From an uncultured Prevotella sp. (GTDB lineage: Bacteria > Bacteroidota > Bacteroidia > Bacteroidales > Bacteroidaceae), in the NCBI GenBank assembly GCA_905373605.1, contig CAJPTO010000157.1, positions 1 to 7,531 of the forward strand: a DNA stretch of 7,531 nucleotides. Reading direction: 5' to 3'. Of the stretch, positions 1 to 5,374 are shown one piece after another. The translations under genes were made by a program, and so were the position numbers. The first letter of the stretch is position 1. The number at the start of each line of letters is the position of its first letter. The notes under the pieces are model-generated. The model searched no databases. It had not been told where the DNA came from and was given only the letters and a program-made list of their open reading frames with translations.

Positions 1-89
1 GCTACCAAACGCTGGTAGCGGGGCTACCACATGCTGGTAACGGTGCTACCACTCGCTGGTAGCAATGCTACCACGTAGCTGGTACTGGT
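1..89. repeat. 22-bp tandem array of short palindromes
   Basis: Four tandem units begin at 1, 23, 45 and 67. The first three are 22 bp and the fourth is 23 bp. Each unit is itself an inverted repeat, GCTACCA-N5-TGGTAGC (spacer N6 in the fourth). Units 1 and 3 have perfect 7-bp arms, while units 2 and 4 have one or two changes in the right arm. Because only 3 bp separate neighbouring units, TGGTAGC can also pair with the next GCTACCA, so alternative hairpins are possible. A decayed half unit follows at 90-100. The array starts at the window edge and probably continues to the left. It lies about 100 bp beyond the stop of the methyltransferase, so it would be in or after that gene's 3' end. A role in mRNA 3'-end folding or termination is inference. 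Confidence 0.85.
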
Positions 90-190
90 GCTAGTGCCAT
101 AGAATGCTGCGCCACTTGCAGGCATATCGTTGCACAAGAGAGCCGTTTTATGCGATGTTTGCTGCCTTGCCGAGCGTGTGAGCAGATGTG

Positions 191-1285
191 TTAGGGCAGC
201 GAAACCTCCACAATGCTGTGGCCGCGACCTATCCCATCGTGCCAATTTCTCACCTCCAGCCCTGCTTCGGCTATCAGCCGTGCCATGTCTTCGCTGTGAT
301 ACATCTTCGAATTGCCGTTGGCCAAGGCCGTGAAGTAAACGCTGGTCATGGTTAGGCATAGCGAAGTGGTTTCGTATCGCTGCCTGTCCCAGAACGTTTC
401 CATGATGAATAGCCGCGTTTGTGGCCTCATCACGACTGCCGCCTTTTGCAGAATGGACACGATTTGTGGCTCTGAGAAACAGTCGAGAAACTGGCTCATC
501 CATATCACATCCCACTCGCCGCCGGGCAATCTACTTTCCTTGTCGAGCATGTTTGCGGCAAATCCGTCGATGCGTTCTGCCCCATTGTGTTGCTGGATGT
601 TTTGTTTCATCATGCCAATCTGTCCCGGCAGGTCTACGATTGTTACGTTAACGCAGGGCGAATGCTCCACACAGCGCAGCGCAAAGCGGCCTGTGTTGCC
701 GCCAACGTCCATCAGGCGGCGTGGGTTTTGTGCGAAAACGATGTCCAATGCCTCGCCAAACGAGTTGTCGCTGTAGAAGTGGTCGAAGCCGAACCAGCTC
801 TTTTGCACCGCTTCGGGCAACTTCGAGAGCCCCTCGTAGATGGTTTCCCAAGGGCCAAGTGTTTTCAATCCCTCGGGCTTTTCGTTCTTCAAGGCCTCCT
901 CGAGGAAGAACATGCCGCGATAATTCACATCGTGGTTGAAGTCGATGTTCACGCGAGTGGAGTCGTCGGTGAGCAGAAACCACCCCGTTTTAGAGAGCGA
1001 AAACCGGCCCGTTGCCTCGTCCACCAGCACGATGCCCGCCGAAAGCGATGCCTCGGTGAGTATCTTTATGGCGTAGGGCGACAGCTTGGTGCGCAGCACA
1101 AGCTCGTCTTGGGTAAGCCCTTCATCGCTGTTGCGCAGCATGTCCAGTATGCCGAACTTCACCATGAGGCGCGAAACCTGGAAGATGATGGGTGCCCAAG
1201 CGATGTATTGTGCCATTCGTTGTGCCTCGCCGGCCGACAAGTGTTCGTGGCAATACCTTTTGGATAATGCGGGAAAGAGGTGCAT
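191..1285 (-). CDS. SAM-dependent methyltransferase, O-methyltransferase (Methyltransf_2-like) fold
   Basis: The predicted protein has 364 aa and resembles class I SAM-dependent O-methyltransferases with an N-terminal winged-helix/dimerisation domain (about 25-110) and a C-terminal Rossmann domain (about 185-362). The SAM-binding motif I is clear at 192-199 (MDVGGNTG), followed by an acidic strand end at 216-220 (IVDLP) that usually contacts the ribose. The position that in classical plant-type enzymes holds the catalytic His (LHDW) reads FLDCF around 266-270, so the His seems replaced by Asp268. The chemistry may therefore not be ordinary O-methylation. The start is ATG 1285; a second Met at residue 24 would also keep the whole fold. 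It is the last gene of the minus-strand operon, 290 bp after the secreted-protein gene, with the gap filled by tandem repeats. In aryl polyene clusters a methyltransferase is thought to modify the aryl head group; applying that role here is inference. Confidence 0.85.
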   Translation of the reverse strand: MHLFPALSKRYCHEHLSAGEAQRMAQYIAWAPIIFQVSRLMVKFGILDMLRNSDEGLTQDELVLRTKLSPYAIKILTEASLSAGIVLVDEATGRFSLSKTGWFLLTDDSTRVNIDFNHDVNYRGMFFLEEALKNEKPEGLKTLGPWETIYEGLSKLPEAVQKSWFGFDHFYSDNSFGEALDIVFAQNPRRLMDVGGNTGRFALRCVEHSPCVNVTIVDLPGQIGMMKQNIQQHNGAERIDGFAANMLDKESRLPGGEWDVIWMSQFLDCFSEPQIVSILQKAAVVMRPQTRLFIMETFWDRQRYETTSLCLTMTSVYFTALANGNSKMYHSEDMARLIAEAGLEVRNWHDGIGRGHSIVEVSLP

Positions 1286-1301
1286 AGCGTTGTATTTTTA
1301 G

Positions 1302-1333
1302 TTGACAGGTTGACGGGTTGACGAGTTAACAAG
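1302..1333. repeat. 8-bp tandem repeat, TTGACRGG-like
   Basis: Four 8-bp units lie head to tail: TTGACAGG, TTGACGGG, TTGACGAG and TTAACAAG. They occupy the methyltransferase leader only 16 bp ahead of its ATG (on the minus strand they read as GTCAACCY-type units) and end 6 bp from the larger CTAG array. No coding frame uses them. Such short arrays arise by replication slippage. An effect on translation of the methyltransferase is possible but not shown. Confidence 0.75.
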
Positions 1334-1339
1334 GGGTTA

Positions 1340-1562
1340 CTAGCTATCCTAGGAAGCCTAGAGCCTAGCAATCCTAGATATTCTAGTTATCCTAGGGATC
1401 CTAGATGGCCTAGATACCCTAGCTATTCTAGTGAGCCTAGCGATCCTAGAAGGCCTAGATACCCTAGCTATTCTAGTTATCCTAGGGATTCTAGATGACC
1501 CAGATATCCTAGCTATTCTAGTGAGCCTAGGAAGCCTAGATGCCCTAGCAATCCTAGAATTC
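1340..1562. repeat. 9-bp tandem array, CTAGnnnnY, about 25 units
   Basis: Twenty-five consecutive units start with CTAG at a 9-bp step from 1340 to 1554. The exceptions are one 7-bp unit at 1358-1364 and one CCAG variant at 1500. After CTAG the unit is variable but often reads nnATY. The palindromic CTAG core is retained while the rest drifts. A longer order is visible: units at 1383-1436 recur at 1473-1526 with 4 differences in 54 bp, a 90-bp (10-unit) duplication. CTAT(T/C)-type units recur every 45 bp at 1419, 1464 and 1509. No frame of useful length crosses the array. It fills most of the 290-bp gap between the secreted-protein gene and the methyltransferase, so a transcript of the operon would carry it. 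Confidence 0.93.
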
Positions 1563-1575
1563 CCCGGCTAACGCC

Positions 1576-2145
1576 CTATTGTTTCTTACAAGCTTTCTTC
1601 AAACATTTCACCGAGCGCGATGCCAGTTTCTTAAAGATGTGCCGCAATCGTTTTGTTTCGGTGTATTCGCTGCCGCTGGTAACCTCGTCAATACGCATCT
1701 TGGCCACTTCCTTATTGCCGTCGTAGAGTTCCACATCGCAGGCAAGGTTGGCACTGCCGGCACCGAAACCAATAACCACAGCCAAGGCAACGATGCCCAG
1801 GTGCAGGCGTTTCATCTTCACAACAAGGCGAAGGGGCGTGGCTTCGTCTTTCTCGGCCACGGCCTTAAGGCCACCTTTGTTGTCGCTGTTCCATTTCTCC
1901 ACAAATTGGCTTACGCACAGTTCCATGTCGCTTTTCCAGTCTACAACGTTCTTCTCACCGCGGTCTTGCAGGTATTCCATGCAGGGTTTGCCCTCGATGT
2001 CGAGGTCGGTGTAATCCACTTCAACCACACATTTGCGGTTGTCTTTCACGATGCAGGCATTCCCCCTGATGAAGTTCATGTCGCTGTCGGCCATCACTTT
2101 GGGTGCAAAGGCCAGCATGGCAAGTGCCAAAATAAAAGGTTTCAT
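1576..2145 (-). CDS. small exported protein of unknown function
   Basis: This 189-aa protein is not assigned to a family with certainty. Residues 1-19 look like a signal peptide: one Lys, a hydrophobic core (ILALAMLAFA) and a VMA cleavage site before Asp20. No lipobox Cys is present, so a soluble periplasmic protein is likelier than a lipoprotein. The mature part has Cys at 31, 39, 55, 77, 136, 181 and 186, enough for disulphides. A hydrophobic, Gly-rich stretch at 116-131 (GIVALAVVIGFGAGSA) is followed by a strand-like segment with DxxxGxxVxxM spacing. This recalls the GFGAG core of DUF4410-type outer-membrane-associated proteins, a weak resemblance from memory. The C-terminus is strongly basic. 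The start is ATG 2145, which gives the signal peptide. It lies 91 bp after the synthase gene and in the same operon direction, so a role in export or handling of the product is conceivable but not shown. Confidence 0.75.
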   Translation of the reverse strand: MKPFILALAMLAFAPKVMADSDMNFIRGNACIVKDNRKCVVEVDYTDLDIEGKPCMEYLQDRGEKNVVDWKSDMELCVSQFVEKWNSDNKGGLKAVAEKDEATPLRLVVKMKRLHLGIVALAVVIGFGAGSANLACDVELYDGNKEVAKMRIDEVTSGSEYTETKRLRHIFKKLASRSVKCLKKACKKQ

Positions 2146-2236
2146 AACGATAGGTATTAAGTTTGTTGTTTATCTGTGTGTGCCTTGGCCGTGTCGCCTG
2201 TGATAAAAGGCTGGTTGAAACGTGGCTTCGGGCGTG

Positions 2237-3454
2237 CTATTTCTTGATGATGAGCGCGCTGTTTGTGCCGCCGAAGCCGAACGAATTGCTCAGCACGGTG
2301 TTCACTTGCGTGTCGATGCGGTGTGTTGCCAATCGCAGTTTGGCCGAGTGTTCGTCGGGGTTCTCGAAGTTGATGTTGGGTGCCACGAACCCTCCTTGCA
2401 TCATCAGGATGGAATAGACCACCTCGCTAGCACCGGCCATCCAGCATTCGTGTCCCGTCATTCCTTTTGTTGAGCTTACCCAAGGCCCGTGCTGACCGAA
2501 CAAACGGTCGAGGGCGATGGCCTCAAACATGTCGCCTTGTGGCGTTGAAGTGGCGTGGGCGTTAACATAATCGATGTCGGCAGGCATCAGGTTGGCATCG
2601 TTCAGGGCGCGTGTCATGGCCAATACGCTCCCCTCATCGCTGGCTTGCGATATGCCGGAGCCATTGCCCGAGAAGCCATAACCCACCACCTCGCACAGTA
2701 TTTTTGCGCCGCGGGCCAGCGCATGGTCGTAATCTTCCAGCACCAATGCCGCTGCACCGCCACTGGGAACAAGCCCGTCGCGGTCGCGATCGAAGGGTCT
2801 GGAGGCGCGTTGTGGCTCGTCCATGCGCTTAGAGAACGTGCCGAGGGCATCGAAAGTGGCCATCGAATAGACGTTAACCTCTTGTGCGCCGCCGCAAAGC
2901 ACCATGTCTTGCAGCCCTTGCCTTATCATCATGTAGCCCAATCCCACGGCATGACTGCCGCTGGCGCAGGCTGCACTCACCGTGAAGTTAACGCCGCGCA
3001 GGTGGAATATGGTGCTAAGGTTCATCGTAACCGTCGAGTTCATCGACTGGAAGATGTAGCCCGAACCCAGCAATTGCGTGTCGTGTTTCTCGCCCATGAT
3101 GGCTGCCGCCTCTATTACGGGTGCCGAAGATGAGTCGTTTCCGAAGATGCAACCCATCTCATTGGCAAGCAAATAGTCTTGGTCTACGCCCGCCATGCCC
3201 AACGCTTCGCGGCTAGCCATGAAGGCATATTCGCCTTCTTCGGGCAAGCTCACGCGCATGCGGCGGTCCAGGATGCCTTTCAGCACGGGACGTTCCACCA
3301 CGCCTGTCAGCGTGCTTTGGTAGCCGTAAGCGCGCCGGGTGTCGTCTGTAGCGATGCCCGATTGCCCTGCTCGCAGCGCTGCAGTAGCCTCTTCGGTGTT
3401 TTTTCCTAGGCATCCCCATATGCCGATGCCTGTTATTGCCACTCTTTTTTGCAT
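2237..3454 (-). CDS. beta-ketoacyl-ACP synthase (FabF/KAS II-like), probable aryl polyene type
   Basis: This 405-aa thiolase-fold condensing enzyme performs decarboxylative Claisen condensation on ACP-bound acyl chains. From ATG 3454 the catalytic triad is complete: Cys163 in ACASG, His300 in NAHATSTPQGD and His335 in KGMTGHE, with the conserved Lys330. The C-terminal signature NSFGFGGTNSAL lies at 390-401. The segment after His335 reads ECWMAGASE rather than the LGAAG of housekeeping FabF, which suggests a specialised pathway. ATG 3454 is preferred because the protein then begins MQKRVAITGIG, as usual for the family. An upstream GTG at 3481 would add nine unlikely residues and start inside a repeat. 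It follows the ketoreductase gene by 226 bp. In Proteobacterial aryl polyene clusters a ketoreductase (ApeQ) is also followed by a synthase (ApeR); the parallel is suggestive, not proof. Confidence 0.93.
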   Translation of the reverse strand: MQKRVAITGIGIWGCLGKNTEEATAALRAGQSGIATDDTRRAYGYQSTLTGVVERPVLKGILDRRMRVSLPEEGEYAFMASREALGMAGVDQDYLLANEMGCIFGNDSSSAPVIEAAAIMGEKHDTQLLGSGYIFQSMNSTVTMNLSTIFHLRGVNFTVSAACASGSHAVGLGYMMIRQGLQDMVLCGGAQEVNVYSMATFDALGTFSKRMDEPQRASRPFDRDRDGLVPSGGAAALVLEDYDHALARGAKILCEVVGYGFSGNGSGISQASDEGSVLAMTRALNDANLMPADIDYVNAHATSTPQGDMFEAIALDRLFGQHGPWVSSTKGMTGHECWMAGASEVVYSILMMQGGFVAPNINFENPDEHSAKLRLATHRIDTQVNTVLSNSFGFGGTNSALIIKK

Positions 3455-3477
3455 TTTATTGTGTATTAAAGAAAGCC

Positions 3478-3515
3478 TCACCCCCGACCCCTCTCCAAGG
3501 GGAGAGGGGAGTGAT
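3478..3515 (+). repeat. GC-rich hairpin repeat, copy 1
   Basis: This copy is about 38 bp, beginning TCACCCCC and ending GAGTGAT. Its core is a perfect 9-bp inverted repeat, CCCCTCTCC-AAGG-GGAGAGGGG (3489-3510). A second copy lies in opposite orientation at 3636-3674. Similar C-rich intergenic hairpins are familiar to me from Bacteroidetes genomes, but the family name is not certain. It sits 24 bp upstream of the synthase ATG, so it would form a strong RNA stem in that gene's leader. There is no T-run after the stem on either side, so an ordinary intrinsic terminator is unlikely. Confidence 0.85.
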
Positions 3516-3635
3516 GTGCTTTGTTTATTCGTTTTGTGTTGTCATTGCACACCGCTTACGCAAAGCAACCATTTGCCTTAAACATGCTTATGGCAAACAG
3601 CTTTGTTTGTTGGCACCTCACAGTTAAATGGACTA

Positions 3636-3674
3636 ATTACTCCCCTCTTCACCTTGGAGAGGGGTTAGGGGTGA
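3636..3674 (-). repeat. GC-rich hairpin repeat, copy 2 (inverted)
   Basis: Read on the minus strand, this copy matches the copy at 3478-3515 almost throughout (TCACCCC, then CCCCTCTCCAAGG, then AGAGGGGAGT), with a few substitutions and one inserted base near the loop. It begins 7 bp past the stop codon of the ketoreductase. The two copies face each other around 120 bp of non-coding DNA. They could be the imperfect terminal inverted repeats of a roughly 197-bp non-autonomous element, or two independent insertions. No target-site duplication is visible. Confidence 0.8.
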
Positions 3675-3680
3675 CACTTT

Positions 3681-4403
3681 TTAGAGCCCTCCCGTTATAG
3701 CGATGGTTTCTCCCGTGATATATTCCGCCTCATCAGAAGCGAGGAAGGCCACGAGTGCGGCCACTTCGTCGGCACGTCCGAAGCGTTTCATAGGCACAAG
3801 CTTTTGCAGCTCGTCCTTATTGAGGTCGCTTGTCATGTCGCTTTCGATGAAACCCGGCGCAACGGCGTTCACCGTGACGCGTCGTGCGGCCACTTCTTGC
3901 GCCAAAGCCTTCGTGGCACCGATGATTGCCGCCTTAGCCGCCGAGTAGTTCACTTGTCCGGCCATCCCTTTAAGCCCCGAAACAGATGCGATGTTCACGA
4001 TGCGGCCGTGTCGATGTGTGAGCATGTCTTTCAATAGTCGGCGCGTAAGGTGGAAAAAGGCATTGAGAGATGTCTGTAACACCGTGTCCCACTCTTCGTC
4101 TTGCATGAAAACCATCAGGTTGTCGCGTCGAATGCCGGCGTTGTTCACCAGGATGTCAATGTAATCCTCTGGATGTTGCTCTTGCCATGCCGCGATGGCC
4201 GCCTCTATTTCCGTGGGTTGCGCCACGTTGAAAGGCAACAGCTCGGCCCTTCCGCCGTCGGCAACGATTTGTTCGAGCGTTTGTTGTGCGGCATCGCTGT
4301 TGTGCAGGTAGTTTATCACCACGGCATACCCCGCTTTTGCCAGCCTTAAGGCGATGGCTTTGCCGATGCCGCGGCTGCCGCCTGTTATCAATGCGTATCT
4401 CAT
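3681..4403 (-). CDS. 3-oxoacyl-ACP reductase, FabG-like SDR
   Basis: This 240-aa classical short-chain dehydrogenase/reductase is expected to reduce 3-oxoacyl-ACP to 3-hydroxyacyl-ACP with a nicotinamide cofactor. Visible motifs are TGGSRGIG at 8-14 for cofactor binding, NNAG at 87-90, and the active site Ser140, Tyr153, Lys157 in NIASVSG and YSAAK. It ends in the usual ITGGL. The fourth residue of the FabG tetrad, an Asn in E. coli FabG 28 residues before the Ser, aligns with Ser112 here (QTSLNAFF). Asn114 is close and might substitute. Length and ATG start at 4403 are normal for the family. It is the first gene of the minus-strand operon in the window and has a promoter-like box 52 bp upstream. 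With the ketosynthase that follows, it suggests a dedicated acyl or polyene chain-elongation pathway rather than the housekeeping fab operon. Confidence 0.93.
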   Translation of the reverse strand: MRYALITGGSRGIGKAIALRLAKAGYAVVINYLHNSDAAQQTLEQIVADGGRAELLPFNVAQPTEIEAAIAAWQEQHPEDYIDILVNNAGIRRDNLMVFMQDEEWDTVLQTSLNAFFHLTRRLLKDMLTHRHGRIVNIASVSGLKGMAGQVNYSAAKAAIIGATKALAQEVAARRVTVNAVAPGFIESDMTSDLNKDELQKLVPMKRFGRADEVAALVAFLASDEAEYITGETIAITGGL

Positions 4404-4454
4404 CTATTGGTCGTTATGTTGGTTTTATGGGGCTGAACCCCCTTTTGCAACTTA

Positions 4455-4462
4455 CAAAGTTA
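4455..4462 (-). promoter_or_regulatory. Bacteroidetes-type -7 box for the reductase-synthase operon
   Basis: On the minus strand the site reads TAACTTTG, a full match to TAnnTTTG, the -7 element of the Bacteroidetes primary sigma factor. It would place the transcript start near 4448 and give a leader of about 45 nt before the ketoreductase ATG. No good TTTG -33 box is seen at the expected 19-21 bp spacing, so the promoter may be weak or need an activator. Confidence 0.5.
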
Positions 4463-5344
4463 CGGTTTTTTTCGCTAAACATTCCATCATTTGCGTTCTT
4501 TATTAGATTTTAGGAATTTGGCTGCTATGTTATCTAGGTGAACAGCAGTGGTTAAAGGCCGCAGTTGGGCTTTGTGGCGTCAAACAAAAATACTTCTGGA
4601 AAACGGGTTTTGTGGGATGTAACGCGTGCATGGCATGGTGATAATAAGAACTCAAGCGAGCGAATGGCTGGTTATTTTTCGCCACAGCCCACCAACAGAC
4701 CTCCCAAATCCTTTTTACGCTTATCTTAAATTAGTTCTCGATAATTTACAAAACCATATTATCATTACGCACCCTTCTAGCATTTTTCAAGGGCTTTAAA
4801 CCGGCAAAACGCATGCTTTTCCTAACTTTTGCGATGGCCTTACGGTAAAAAACACGAACATAAACGCCGCTTTTTGCATCGTTTAGCTTTGCTAGATTGA
4901 CTCTATTGTGTGTTTTCCGACCAGTGTTTTTGCTCACTTTCACACCTTTCTCATGGCATTCAACGTCCATTTGTACGCCTGAAACAATGCCTTTTCTGTT
5001 CATTTTTAAGCAAAATCTATCCTCAACGGTCAAAAAATGAGCGGACATAGCAAATGATTTGTGAACTAGTTAGTTCTAAATGTTCGACCATTCGGGGGAA
5101 AAACCGCCCAAAGACGGACTTTTGCCAACTTTGGACAGAGCAGCGTTACTAAAACATTACCCTATATCCAAGTAGGTAAGAATAGCAAAAACGGTAACGA
5201 ACAGGCTGAACCCGAACCGAAATCTTCTGCAAAGATAGCCCGATTAAGGGAGAACGGGAAGAAAAAAGGCGAAAAAATGAATGCTTGGAATCTTTCCCGT
5301 CAAAGTACAATGAATTGCGTACCAACGGATAACCTGACAATAAA
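4463..5344. other. long intergenic stretch without a convincing gene
   Basis: Nearly 900 bp of AT-richer DNA lie between the operon promoter and the integrase promoter. No tRNA, rRNA or clear protein gene is seen, only the doubtful frame at 4746-5048. Small local symmetries are present: CCAAAG at 5108-5113 facing CTTTGG at 5129-5134, CGTTAC at 5144-5149 facing GTAACG at 5194-5199, and the octamer TTAGTTCT at both 4731-4738 and 5070-5077. These fit the kind of sequence expected at an integrative-element end, where integrase arm and core sites lie, but no att site can be assigned. Confidence 0.5.
4746..5048 (-). CDS. doubtful small basic ORF
   Basis: This open frame would encode 100 aa rich in Lys and Arg with no recognisable motif, signal peptide or membrane segment. 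It begins with ATG at 5048 but has no Shine-Dalgarno-like sequence and no -7 box close by. It may be a chance frame in AT-rich DNA or a remnant of something larger. It is listed only because nothing else accounts for this stretch. Confidence 0.15.
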   Translation of the reverse strand: MSAHFLTVEDRFCLKMNRKGIVSGVQMDVECHEKGVKVSKNTGRKTHNRVNLAKLNDAKSGVYVRVFYRKAIAKVRKSMRFAGLKPLKNARRVRNDNMVL

Positions 5345-5352
5345 TAGTTTTG
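5345..5352 (+). promoter_or_regulatory. possible -7 box for the integrase gene
   Basis: TAGTTTTG fits TAnnTTTG and lies 22 bp ahead of the integrase ATG, which would give a very short leader. No -33 TTTG is seen at 19-21 bp; the nearest ATTG (5314-5317) is about 27 bp away. An AAAAGG run at 5360-5365 may aid ribosome binding. Confidence 0.35.
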
Positions 5353-5374
5353 TAACTTATAAAAGGTCAGAGTT

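Noticed and set aside
1..89. CRISPR array
   Set aside because: The 22-bp unit is continuous palindrome with 3-6 bp spacers, not 25-40 bp unique spacers.
587..1267. 226-aa plus-strand open frame opposite the methyltransferase gene
   Set aside because: It is a shadow of a recognisable methyltransferase on the other strand and has no motif of its own.
1340..1562. CRISPR array
   Set aside because: The units are 9 bp with no repeat-spacer alternation, far below CRISPR repeat and spacer sizes.
1579..2160. 193-aa plus-strand open frame almost exactly opposite the secreted-protein gene
   Set aside because: The minus frame has a proper signal peptide and operon context; the plus frame shows composition typical of an antisense reading and no recognisable domain. 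The choice is fairly but not absolutely secure.
3478..3515. Intrinsic terminator after the reductase gene
   Set aside because: The stem is strong, but there is no T-run after it on the minus strand, and the synthase gene follows in the same direction.
5149..5340. 63-aa minus-strand frame upstream of the integrase
   Set aside because: It has no motif and overlaps the likely promoter and integrase control region; probably chance.
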